Origin: UBA5336 sp038522375
Lineage (GTDB): Bacteria > Pseudomonadota > Alphaproteobacteria > Caulobacterales > Hyphomonadaceae
DNA length: 48,530 nucleotides
Assembly (NCBI GenBank): GCA_038522375.1
Contig: JBCBKE010000009.1
Span: 1-48,530 of the forward strand
Reading direction: 5' to 3'
Shown here: positions 42,052 to 48,530 of the stretch, piece after piece
Layout of the letters: every line of letters starts with the position of its first letter
Position numbering within the stretch: position 1 is the stretch's first letter
Program-made: the position numbers and the translations under genes
The notes under the pieces: generated by a model
The model's database searches: none
What the model saw: the letters and a program-made list of their open reading frames with translations, nothing else
What the model was told of the DNA's origin: nothing

Positions 42052-42425
42052 GCGAGACACAAACCCCAGGCACCCCTGGTTCGGAGGGGCCGGAACGCCC
42101 AGACCATCCCGCGGCGAAGGCTCTCTTTGGCTGGGTTGAGGCGAAAGCGACGCCTGGCATCCTGCTCTTCGGCGTTATCGGCCTATCAGTTTTCCTCGTC
42201 CTGGCAGACCTTTTTGTGGATCGCCACGAATATACCGACTTTGCCAATGGGCTCGGCTTCTACGGACTTTGGGGCTTTGGCGCTTTCGCCTTTGCAGTCC
42301 TTTCAGGATGGCCGCTCGGCAAACTGTTGCGACGGGATGAGGACTACTACGGCGAGGACGACACCCAGCCTGCAGACGTTGAGCACCCAGCCCGGCTGCC
42401 CGATAAAGGGGGGGCGAGCCGTTGA
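42048..42425 (+). CDS. Unrecognised small membrane protein inside the Mrp operon
   Basis: Not recognised. The 125-residue protein has a Pro/Gly/Glu-rich N-terminus of about 35 residues, two helices (GILLFGVIGLSVFLVLADLF and GLGFYGLWGFGAFAFAVLSG) and an acidic C-terminus (DEDYYGEDDTQ). It is fixed in the operon by 4-nt overlaps at both ends (ATGA, TTGA). It is a likely accessory subunit or assembly factor of the antiporter complex; this is inferred from position only. Confidence 0.75.
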   Translation: MSETQTPGTPGSEGPERPDHPAAKALFGWVEAKATPGILLFGVIGLSVFLVLADLFVDRHEYTDFANGLGFYGLWGFGAFAFAVLSGWPLGKLLRRDEDYYGEDDTQPADVEHPARLPDKGGASR

Positions 42426-44197
42426 GTGCGTTCCTGACAAATTTCAATCCCGGCATCATGATGATTTTAGTCGGCCTCTTGGTGGCGGCAACCCCCATGA
42501 GGCGGGTGCGCCAGGTCTTGACCATCGCAGCGCCCTTGCTCGGTATCCTGATGCTCACTTGTGCCGAGTTGGAGGTCAACAAGCAGACCTTCGACGTGCT
42601 GGGCATCGAATTGATCCTCTATCGCATGGACAGTTTGTCCTTCATTTTTGCCCTGGCGTTCCTCATCGCTGCGGTTCTGAATGCCATCTACGCCCTTCAT
42701 ACCGATGACAGGCTGCAGGACGGGATGGCGACGAGCTATGCGGGATCAGCGATTGCTGCCACGCTCTGCGGCGATCTGATGACCTTGTTCATATTCTGGG
42801 AACTGACTGCCGTCACATCCGTGTTCCTGATCCTTCGCGCGGGGACGAAGGCGTCGTACCAGGCGGCCATGCGATATCTGGGCGTGCAGATCCTTTCGGG
42901 CGTTCTGCTGCTCGATGGTATCGCCTACGTGTTCAAGAAGGAAAACACGTTGGAACTGGCGGCGTTCTCGAGTTTCGGTGATGCCGGCGCTGGCCTCATC
43001 TTCGCGGCATTGGCGATCAAGGCGGCGTTCCCGTTCCTGCACAACTGGTTGCAGGACTCCTATCCGAAAGCGACCGTGGTTGGCGCCGTCGTACTGTCGG
43101 CGTTCACGACCAAGCTGGCCGTTTACGCCTTCGCGCGGCTTTTCCCGGGTTTCGATATTCTGATCTGGATCGGTGCGGTGATGACCGTTTTCCCGGTCTT
43201 CTTCGCGGTGATCGAGAACGACCTGCGCAAGGTTTTGTCGTATTCGCTCAACAACCAGGTCGGTTTCATGATCTGCGCGGTAGGGATCGGTACGCCGTTG
43301 GCGCTCAATGGGGCCGCGGCCCATGCGTTCGCGCACATTATCTACAAGGCACTCTTGTTCATGAGCATGGGGGCGGTGCTCTATCGGGTGGGGACGGCAA
43401 AGGCCACCGAGCTTGGGGGCCTTTACAGGTCGATGCCATGGACGACGCTTTTCTGCCTGATCGGCGCAGCATCCATTTCCGCCTTCCCGCTTTTTTCCGG
43501 TTTCGTCGCGAAATCGATGACCATGAGTGCGGTGGGCCAGGAGGGCCTGGTCGTGGTGTGGTTGATGCTTCTGTTTGCTTCGGCTGGCGTGCTCGAGCAT
43601 TCGGGAATCAAGATTCCGTATTTCGCTTTCTTCGGTCACGACAGCGGCAAAAGGGTGGAGGAAGCACCTTTCAACATGCTTGTGGCGATGGGTTTGGCGG
43701 CCGCTATCTGCATCCTCATTGGCCTGCCTATGGTCGGCGGATATGGCTACCACTGGCTCTACAACATGCTGCCGTGCACGACGGCGAATGCGGCCGATGT
43801 CTGTTACCTGTCAGGGCAGGACATCAAACCCTACCAACCCTACACGCTGGAGCACATCCTCACCCAGATGCAGCTCTTGGTGCTCGCGATCCTGGCTTTC
43901 ATGCTGCTCAAGCGCTTTGGATTCTATCCGCCGGAACGGGCTGGAACCATTCTCGACACGGACTGGTTCTATCGAAAGCTCGGCTTTGGGTTCGCGACCT
44001 GGGCGAACGCTGTCTGGCAGAAAGCGGGACCGGCGATGTCGGGCGCTGCCGAGGCCGTCGCTGGCGCTGCGTTTACTCGCATTGAGCAGGCATTCAGCCC
44101 GCGTGGAGAGCTCTCACGCGGGCCCCTGACTGGCGCAGCGGCAGTCTGGACAGCCGTCCTGCTTGGCATTGTGCTTATCATGGCCTTCTTTGCTTGA
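42422..44197 (+). CDS. Third NuoL/M/N-type antiporter subunit (D family)
   Basis: A 591-residue polytopic protein with Glu in TLFIFWELTAVTSVFL, Lys in LAIKAAFPFLHNWLQDSYPKA, Lys in FTTKLAVYAF and Lys in HIIYKALLFMSMG, so it too has the charges for proton transfer. It is about 80 residues longer than the other two, with a C-terminal part (FYPPERAGTILDTDWFYRKLG) like that of NuoL/MrpA-class subunits that carry a lateral extension. The TTG start overlaps the previous stop by 4 nt. It is the last gene of the operon; a strong hairpin follows. Confidence 0.88.
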   Translation: MSAFLTNFNPGIMMILVGLLVAATPMRRVRQVLTIAAPLLGILMLTCAELEVNKQTFDVLGIELILYRMDSLSFIFALAFLIAAVLNAIYALHTDDRLQDGMATSYAGSAIAATLCGDLMTLFIFWELTAVTSVFLILRAGTKASYQAAMRYLGVQILSGVLLLDGIAYVFKKENTLELAAFSSFGDAGAGLIFAALAIKAAFPFLHNWLQDSYPKATVVGAVVLSAFTTKLAVYAFARLFPGFDILIWIGAVMTVFPVFFAVIENDLRKVLSYSLNNQVGFMICAVGIGTPLALNGAAAHAFAHIIYKALLFMSMGAVLYRVGTAKATELGGLYRSMPWTTLFCLIGAASISAFPLFSGFVAKSMTMSAVGQEGLVVVWLMLLFASAGVLEHSGIKIPYFAFFGHDSGKRVEEAPFNMLVAMGLAAAICILIGLPMVGGYGYHWLYNMLPCTTANAADVCYLSGQDIKPYQPYTLEHILTQMQLLVLAILAFMLLKRFGFYPPERAGTILDTDWFYRKLGFGFATWANAVWQKAGPAMSGAAEAVAGAAFTRIEQAFSPRGELSRGPLTGAAAVWTAVLLGIVLIMAFFA

Positions 44198-44224
44198 GTG
44201 CAAAACAGGCGAGACGGCTTTCAG

Positions 44225-44246
44225 CGAGGTGCGTCTAGGCGCCTCG
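44225..44246 (+). terminator. Hairpin after the Mrp operon
   Basis: CGAGGTGC (44225-44232) pairs with GCGCCTCG (44239-44246) as an 8-bp stem with one G-U pair and a GTCTAG loop, 28 nt after the last antiporter stop. No T-tract follows. It is a probable operon terminator or 3'-end stabiliser. Confidence 0.5.
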
Positions 44247-44300
44247 TGGGTGTATAGAGCAGGGGCATAACATGACCTGCAAAGTCTTCCATAGCGTTAT

Positions 44301-44449
44301 GGGACCGAATCTCAGAGCTTGTAAGGAACGCACTCAGGGAGACGCAAAGGATAGCCAGTTTTCTTTGTCGCAGTCTCTGACATTACCCCCTTTTCAATTA
44401 GCTATTTTGTCATAAGACCTTTCCTAACAGGGCTGAGTTGGGACCGAAT
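44301..44449. repeat. Direct repeat GGGACCGAAT upstream of mucR
   Basis: GGGACCGAAT occurs at 44301-44310 and at 44440-44449, the second copy ending just before the mucR ATG. Between them lies an AT-rich stretch (around 44380-44425) suited to a promoter or a Ros/MucR-type site. The repeat may mark a duplicated regulator site. Confidence 0.35.
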
Positions 44450-44450
44450 A

Positions 44451-44864
44451 ATGTCGGAAGACAAAATCGAAGGTGGTGCTGATACGTGTAAAGTACAGCT
44501 GGCTGCGAACATCGTGTCTGCGTATGTGGGGCATAACCCTGTACAAAGCGGAGAGCTCCCTGAACTCATCAAGATGGTGTATCAGACACTCGAATCCTTG
44601 AACCAGCCCCGCGATGATACCGAAGATAAGAAACCGGCTGTCTCGGTGAAGAAGTCTGTAACCGACGAATACCTGATCTGCCTTGAGGACGGAAAGAAGT
44701 TCAAATCCCTGAAGCGCCACTTGCGGTCGAAGTACGACCTGTCACCCGAAGAGTATCGGGAAAAATGGAACCTGCCTTACGACTATCCAATGGTCGCCCC
44801 CTCCTATGCCAGGCAGCGATCAAAGCTGGCGAAGAAAATGGGACTTGGACAGTCGAAATCCTGA
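44451..44864 (+). CDS. mucR: MucR/Ros-family transcriptional regulator
   Basis: The 137-residue DNA-binding protein has the MucR core: EYLICLEDGKKFKSLKRHLR, YDLSPEEYREKWNLP and YPMVAPSYARQRSKLAKKMGLG, covering the prokaryotic Ros-type zinc finger. The N-terminal half (AANIVSAYVGHNPVQSGELPELI) is the oligomerisation region. MucR proteins silence AT-rich promoters and control exopolysaccharide, cell cycle and virulence genes in alphaproteobacteria, often repressing their own gene. It is separated by about 210 nt from the DnaA-like gene. Confidence 0.93.
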   Translation: MSEDKIEGGADTCKVQLAANIVSAYVGHNPVQSGELPELIKMVYQTLESLNQPRDDTEDKKPAVSVKKSVTDEYLICLEDGKKFKSLKRHLRSKYDLSPEEYREKWNLPYDYPMVAPSYARQRSKLAKKMGLGQSKS

Positions 44865-45009
44865 CCAGGCGTCTCGCCGACAAGACAAATGTTACCCAAG
44901 AGGCGTGGATCGTGCGGAATCCGGATCGCGATTTTGCCGAAGCTTGAAAAGTTTTCCCCCAGTTGTTCGGGCGTAATTGCAAGCAAACCTAAACGATTTG
45001 CACACGTTC

Positions 45010-45025
45010 TAGGATAATTATCCTA
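45010..45025. promoter_or_regulatory. Perfect 16-bp palindrome upstream of the DnaA-domain-IV-like gene
   Basis: TAGGATAATTATCCTA is a perfect dyad about 50 nt before the start of the DnaA-like gene. A wider inverted pair, CACACG (45001-45006) and CGTGTG (45036-45041), flanks it with unequal spacing. The centre is AT-rich within GC-rich DNA. A likely operator, perhaps autoregulatory; it does not resemble the DnaA box TTATCCACA except for TTATCC. Confidence 0.6.
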
Positions 45026-45072
45026 CAACCTCTCGCGTGTGATACTGTTCAGAACGCGCAGTGATGGAGTAG

Positions 45073-45417
45073 GTGTTGAGTATAGAAGATACTTATGCGG
45101 ATTTGGATCGCGTGCATCTGGCTGCTGGCGTGGCCGCGTTTGCCCTTGGATTGAGATCGGCCGATGTCCTGTCCTATGGTCGCGGTAGCCCGGCGGTATC
45201 GTTTGGGCGCCACGTGGCGATGTATCTTTGCCATGTGGGATTGGAAATGAGCCTGTCTCGAATTGCCCGTGTCCTCAACCGGGACCGCTCCACCGTCGCT
45301 TACGGTTGCCATGCCATTGAAGACCGCCGGGATGATCCGGAATTCGATGAGTGGATTGACCAGGTCGAACAGGGCTTGAAAGGCTTGCTGCCACTGCATG
45401 CGGCAAAGGCCGCATGA
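45073..45417 (+). CDS. Stand-alone DnaA domain-IV-like DNA-binding protein
   Basis: The protein of about 114 residues has, at about 43-95, FGRHVAMYLCHVGLEMSLSR, IARVLNRDRSTVAYGCHAIED, which matches the helix-turn-helix of DnaA domain IV that reads the DnaA box. The AAA+ ATPase part is absent. Such DnaA-like HTH proteins occur in alphaproteobacteria but their role is not established. The start is GTG at 45073 or, more probably by ribosome-binding-site spacing (GGAG, 6 nt), TTG at 45076. Its stop overlaps the DUF6456 ATG by 4 nt (ATGA), so the two are coupled. Confidence 0.85.
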   Translation: MLSIEDTYADLDRVHLAAGVAAFALGLRSADVLSYGRGSPAVSFGRHVAMYLCHVGLEMSLSRIARVLNRDRSTVAYGCHAIEDRRDDPEFDEWIDQVEQGLKGLLPLHAAKAA

Positions 45418-46121
45418 GCGCCCGCGAGCCTGCGGTGCGAAGCGGTCGCGCGCCCGATCCCCTTATTCGCGCCCTGCAGAGGGGCGGCATGGCGGTCGAG
45501 GACAACAACCGCTGGGCTGTCTTCCGCCAGCGCGACAGGCGACGGGCCGTCGTCGGGTACCTTGATGCCGTTCAGATTGATGCCTTGCGTTTGACGGGAG
45601 CGCTGACCCCCTTCGGCGAGGATGCAACCACGTTGATCTGGAGTGGTCCTGCTGGCCAGACAGGGTCGCTCCGGGACGGTTCGGCGCTCAGGCGACCCGA
45701 TCCGAAAGCCTCGGCACGGCGCCGGAAACCGATCGAACAGGTCCTTGATGCCCTGAGCAACGACCGCGATAGGCTGCGGGCTAGGAATGCCGGATTGCGG
45801 CTGACGAGCGATATCCAACGCGCGATGTCACCCCAGTCTGTAACCATGCGTTGGGATGCGGCTGGTGCCGTTGATGGATCGCGCAAAGCGGATCGGGGCG
45901 GTGGTTCAATATCGGCCGCGGCGGCGAAGCGGCAGCTTGATACGGTGGCAGCGGCGGTCGGCGATCAAGCCTTCAGCGCCGTCATTGGGCTCCTCGTCCA
46001 TGGCCGCCCACTGACGCGGATCGCCGGCGACTGCGGACTGGACGCCCGTCGTCCCGACAAGGCGATTGCGAGCGCCTTGCTGGGGGTTGCGCGTGCATAC
46101 GAGTCGGGTCGCTCAGTGTGA
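45414..46121 (+). CDS. DUF6456 domain protein
   Basis: The 235-residue protein has an N-terminal part of unknown fold, a basic middle region (RRRKPIEQVLDALSNDRDRLRARNAGLRLTSD region) and a C-terminal helical domain (QLDTVAAAVGDQAFSAVIGLLVHGRPLTRIAGDCGLDARRPDKAIASALLG region). The C-terminal domain is typical of the alphaproteobacterial DUF6456 family and resembles a DNA-binding helical bundle. Coupling by ATGA overlap to the DnaA-domain-IV-like gene suggests that the two proteins act together, possibly as a regulator pair; no function is proven. Confidence 0.7.
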   Translation: MSAREPAVRSGRAPDPLIRALQRGGMAVEDNNRWAVFRQRDRRRAVVGYLDAVQIDALRLTGALTPFGEDATTLIWSGPAGQTGSLRDGSALRRPDPKASARRRKPIEQVLDALSNDRDRLRARNAGLRLTSDIQRAMSPQSVTMRWDAAGAVDGSRKADRGGGSISAAAAKRQLDTVAAAVGDQAFSAVIGLLVHGRPLTRIAGDCGLDARRPDKAIASALLGVARAYESGRSV

Positions 46122-46126
46122 TATGC

Positions 46127-46190
46127 GGCTTCCAGAATGCCGTTGAGCGAAAGCCTTTTTGCACGCCGGGGCCCACGCCATTGGGCGTGG
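46127..46190. terminator. Candidate terminators between convergent DUF6456 and sufE genes
   Basis: On the plus strand, GGCTT (46127-46131) can pair with AAGCC (46151-46155), followed by TTTTT (46156-46160). Next to it CCACGCC (46173-46179) pairs with GGCGTGG (46184-46190) around an ATTG loop, directly after the sufE stop on the minus strand. The first suits the plus-strand operon, the second sufE. Confidence 0.5.
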
Positions 46191-46191
46191 T

Positions 46192-46611
46192 TCAGCCCAT
46201 AGCCTTGGCGGCGTCCCGGTGTATGCGGTCGAGCATCGAGGCCAGTCCATTCGACCGTTGAGCCGTGAGGCTACCGGTAACGCCGATCTCTTCGAACAGG
46301 GCATTGGCGTTGAAGGCCATAATCTCGCTGGGGTGGGCGTTGGAATAAAGACGAACCAGCAGCGCAATAAGCCCCGATACGATGATAGCGTCAGACTCGG
46401 CCCGGACCAGCATTGCACCGTCCGGCGCAGTGTCAGTCACCAGCCATACCTGGGATGCGCATCCACGCACCCGTGTATCTTCCCTGCGTTCCTCGGCGGC
46501 AAGAGGCGGGTTAGCTTTTCCCAGGTCGATGATGTGGGCATAACGGTCCTCCCAATCGTCGAAGAAAGCGAACTCGTCGCGGATGTCGGCGGCGCTGGTT
46601 TCTATACTCAT
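46192..46611 (-). CDS. sufE: Cysteine desulfurase sulfur acceptor SufE
   Basis: The 139-residue protein has the SufE core with the acceptor Cys 51 in TRVRGCASQVWLV. The N-terminal FDDWEDRYAHIIDLGK and C-terminal SLTAQRSNGLASMLDRI are conserved. SufE takes persulfide from SufS and passes it on for iron-sulfur cluster assembly. No other suf gene is in the window. It lies between convergent DUF6456 and a co-oriented unknown secreted-protein gene separated from it by a strong hairpin. Confidence 0.95.
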   Translation of the reverse strand: MSIETSAADIRDEFAFFDDWEDRYAHIIDLGKANPPLAAEERREDTRVRGCASQVWLVTDTAPDGAMLVRAESDAIIVSGLIALLVRLYSNAHPSEIMAFNANALFEEIGVTGSLTAQRSNGLASMLDRIHRDAAKAMG

Positions 46612-46628
46612 GGGCTGTAAATGCGACG

Positions 46629-46651
46629 GGGGCTCTCCAAAGGAAAGCCCC
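46629..46651 (-). terminator. Hairpin terminator after the unknown secreted-protein gene
   Basis: GGGGCT and AGCCCC (46629-46634 with 46646-46651) pair, and the stem continues inward past a mismatch with TCC/GGA around an AAA loop. It lies just beyond the stop of the minus-strand gene ending at 46701 and before sufE. Only short T runs follow on the minus strand. Confidence 0.55.
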
Positions 46652-46700
46652 TTGCGACATTGGGGTGCCAGCCCAGCCGGGCCGGACGTGCGCCAGGAGG

Positions 46701-47687
46701 CTATTGGGTCACGTCACCGATGCATTCGCCGACATCGGTCAACGCGTGCTCGCCGATGCAGAAGGGCACTTCGTACTGCTTATGGGCTGCGGCGACACAC
46801 TGGTGAAGGTTCAGCTGTGCCATATTCAGGCAGTTCTTCGTGGTGCGCTCTTTCATGGCTGTGCGCATGTCTGCGGCAGGCGTCTCCTCAGACCCCAGGA
46901 TCCGATAGGCTGCCAGGGTGGCAATCTTGTCTGCCACGGGCTCCTTGCCGGCCCGGATACGGGGATCGCGGCCCGAATAGCCGAGATTGAGGTTTGGAAA
47001 CTGCACCGCTCCTGCTGCCGTCGAAACGCCATCCCAGAGCGACTCGGCGGAGTTGCCTGCAGCATTGCTCAGCACGGCATCGATATTTGAGTCATAGAAT
47101 GCAGCGCCGATCTCGCTGCGTACGGGGCGACCGGAAATCGCCGTCGTCCGCATCTGATTGATCAGGCCCTGCGTATTTCCAACGCGGGCCTTGGCCCAAC
47201 TTGTGCCCTGGAGTGAATAGGCCTGCTCCTTTACGTATGCTCCCGCACCCTCGAGCCTCCGGCGATCAGCCTGCGTGGCGCCGAGGGCCGATGTGACGGC
47301 CGTTGTCCCACCGCCGAGCGTGCGCGCATAGCGTACGTCGTTCTTGAGGCCGAGGCGAAGGCTCTCTTCCCCATAGAAGCTCGCAATGTCGCGCACGGCA
47401 GCCTGGTATTCGGGGTCCTGCGACGCAATCATTGCGGAATACGCCAACCAGCCGCTGGAAAGTTTGTCAGGGTTTTGCCCGCCGAGGTTGGTCAGCGTTG
47501 TTTCGATATCAGAAGCCGACCCAAGCGGGTTGTTGCGAACATCAGAGACATCCGAGTGGAATGTTGCATAAACAGCAGCCCCATCTGTTATCGGATCGGC
47601 AGTCCCGGTATCCTGCGCAATGGACGCGCCGCAAACCAAGGCCAATCCGGCAAGTGAGGTCGTAATGGCGCGAAGGTTGAATGCCAT
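46701..47687 (-). CDS. Secreted protein of unknown function
   Basis: Not recognised. The 328-residue product has a clear signal peptide (about residues 1-25, ending ASIAQD). The mature part is rich in Ala, Gly, Asn and Ser (DIETTLTNLGGQNPDKLSSG, YSAMIASQDPEYQAAVRDI). Four Cys lie in the last 45 residues (KNCLNMAQLNLHQC, VPFCIGEH, GECIGD), suggesting two disulfides in the periplasm. The ATG at 47687 is chosen because GGGAG lies 6 nt upstream; the frame is open to 47870 but that part has no signal peptide. It is divergent from the membrane-protein gene at 47837. Confidence 0.75.
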   Translation of the reverse strand: MAFNLRAITTSLAGLALVCGASIAQDTGTADPITDGAAVYATFHSDVSDVRNNPLGSASDIETTLTNLGGQNPDKLSSGWLAYSAMIASQDPEYQAAVRDIASFYGEESLRLGLKNDVRYARTLGGGTTAVTSALGATQADRRRLEGAGAYVKEQAYSLQGTSWAKARVGNTQGLINQMRTTAISGRPVRSEIGAAFYDSNIDAVLSNAAGNSAESLWDGVSTAAGAVQFPNLNLGYSGRDPRIRAGKEPVADKIATLAAYRILGSEETPAADMRTAMKERTTKNCLNMAQLNLHQCVAAAHKQYEVPFCIGEHALTDVGECIGDVTQ

Positions 47688-47836
47688 GTGGTGCTCCCTG
47701 AGCCTGTTTGGGCAACATGCCCGAGTTCCCTGCAATTGGGAACGGGTCACCTGGCAAAGATACTGCAGTGAATTCAGTCTGCCAGGCGTTAAAATATAGT
47801 CATGATCCGTAAACTTTTCAGACCGGTTAATTACCC

Positions 47837-48530
47837 ATGGTGAATTCGCCAGGGCGTTCATTTTCGGCATTGACGCTATGGTGCGGGCTCACCGTCCTTG
47901 GGGGCTTGGTGTCGGCGGGAGCCGGCGCGCCTCTAGGATTTGTCGGTCTGTTGACCGCTGTTCTGGTTGTGCCGGGCGCCGTGTCGCTGGTTGCGAGGAC
48001 CCCAGCCTCAACGGCCCAGCGTCTGTCGGCCCAGCATGAGGGGGCGATCTGGACCGTATCGGTTGCGGCGGTTGCCTCCAGCACAGGTGGGATCGTATCG
48101 CCGCTGGTCGGGCTGCTTCTTCTGGTTCCGCTGGTCGCGCTTCTGGAAGGCGATCGCCGGCGCGCGGGCGATGGCGCCATCCTCGCCCTGATCGGATATG
48201 GCGCCCTGATTGGCGCCGATCGCTTCATCGGCTTGCCTTCGCTGCCACCTTGGGCGTGGCCATTGGCTGCTTTCCCGATTGTCGCTGCGCTGATCTGGTT
48301 GGCCTATATCGCCTACGGCGGGGAAGGCTTTGGTCAGAAACTGGCGCCTGTTGCGACGTCCAACTCCCGAGCGCCTCGTTTCCTGACCGGTCTTGATCCA
48401 AGGGGTGCCGTCTGCGCCGTTGAACTCACCGCCGCGGGCCGGGTGCGCAGCGTCGGCGGCAACAAGCGCCTCCTGCCGCATCTTCAGATCGGACAGTTGG
48501 CAGAGCAGATGGTCAAGGCGAACGCCAGAG
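47837..48530 (+). CDS. Multi-pass membrane protein, N-terminal part; possible sensor histidine kinase (DivJ-like)
   Basis: The open frame runs off the right edge after 231 codons. It begins MVNSPGRSFSALTLWCG; an in-frame TAA nine bases upstream makes this the first possible ATG, although no clear ribosome-binding site is seen. Six or so hydrophobic helices follow (for example GFVGLLTAVLVVPGAVSLV, IVSPLVGLLLLVPLVALLEG, WPLAAFPIVAALIWLAYIAY). Then comes a cytoplasmic segment with LTGLDPRGAVCAVELTAAGR that could start a PAS-type domain. A six-helix sensor before PAS and kinase domains is the DivJ arrangement. The kinase domains are outside the window, so the function is a guess. Confidence 0.5.
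   Translation, partial: MVNSPGRSFSALTLWCGLTVLGGLVSAGAGAPLGFVGLLTAVLVVPGAVSLVARTPASTAQRLSAQHEGAIWTVSVAAVASSTGGIVSPLVGLLLLVPLVALLEGDRRRAGDGAILALIGYGALIGADRFIGLPSLPPWAWPLAAFPIVAALIWLAYIAYGGEGFGQKLAPVATSNSRAPRFLTGLDPRGAVCAVELTAAGRVRSVGGNKRLLPHLQIGQLAEQMVKANAR

Noticed and set aside
42746..43753. Minus-strand frame of 335 codons inside the third antiporter subunit
   Set aside because: It is the complement of conserved NuoL-type coding sequence and is rich in Arg/His/Gln as expected of a shadow frame.
1..48530. CRISPR arrays, rRNA operons, prophage or complete insertion sequences
   Set aside because: No regularly spaced repeats, rRNA signatures, phage structural genes or intact transposase were seen; the only mobile-element trace is the IS6 remnant.

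Overview
The window reads as chromosomal DNA of a GC-rich alphaproteobacterium. The best guess is a marine or stalked-lineage relative of the Caulobacterales/Maricaulales/Hyphomonadaceae. Lineage markers seen here are a MucR/Ros-type regulator, DUF2336 and DUF6456 proteins, a CobT-type cobaltochelatase subunit, HpnM/HpnN-like hopanoid-transport proteins, a zwf-pgl-edd-glk Entner-Doudoroff operon and the order lptC-lptA-lptB-rpoN-hpf-ptsN. The exact genus cannot be fixed by eye. No tRNA, rRNA or CRISPR array was recognised.

Region 1 (1-13,612) looks accessory. On the minus strand, an OmpR-type response regulator and its histidine kinase are followed by a DUF1800 lipoprotein and a Tat-exported, probably DUF1501, protein cut by the window edge. 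The same perfect 16-bp palindrome lies before the regulator and before DUF1800, which suggests one shared operator. Next come a TonB-dependent receptor, an HpnM/HpnN-like lipid-transport pair, a divergent sulfotransferase and a DUF1295 membrane enzyme. The region ends in a scar: the first third of an IS6-family transposase gene abutting the 3' end of hypE, a hydrogenase maturation gene.

Region 2 (13,665-35,837) is mostly core metabolism and envelope biology. eda is divergent from zwf-pgl-edd-glk, giving a complete Entner-Doudoroff route from glucose to pyruvate plus glyceraldehyde-3-phosphate. A prolyl-4-hydroxylase-like dioxygenase, release factor RF3, an MscS channel, a PAN-domain secreted protein, a small membrane protein, cobT, an aquaglyceroporin, an MFS exporter, a frameshifted DUF2336 gene and a DoxX-like protein follow. 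The lptC-lptA-lptB-rpoN-hpf-ptsN block then joins LPS export to sigma-54, ribosome hibernation and nitrogen-PTS control.

Region 3 (36,062-44,197) is one tightly overlapping ten-gene operon for an Mrp-type cation/proton antiporter. The order E-F-G-(MrpA C-terminal domains)-B-C-D matches the antiporter module of archaeal membrane-bound hydrogenase (Mbh). Two extra NuoL/M/N-type subunits and an unrecognised 125-residue membrane protein are appended, and the MrpC subunit carries an unusual long hydrophilic insert.

Region 4 (44,451-48,530) holds a mucR-like gene, a stand-alone DnaA domain-IV-like DNA-binding protein behind a perfect 16-bp palindrome, a DUF6456 protein, sufE, an unrecognised secreted cysteine-containing protein, and the start of a multi-pass membrane protein that may be a sensor kinase. 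The most unusual items are the IS6/hypE scar, the paired palindromes of the two-component system, the expanded Mbh-ordered Mrp operon and the DnaA-domain-IV regulator with its palindrome.
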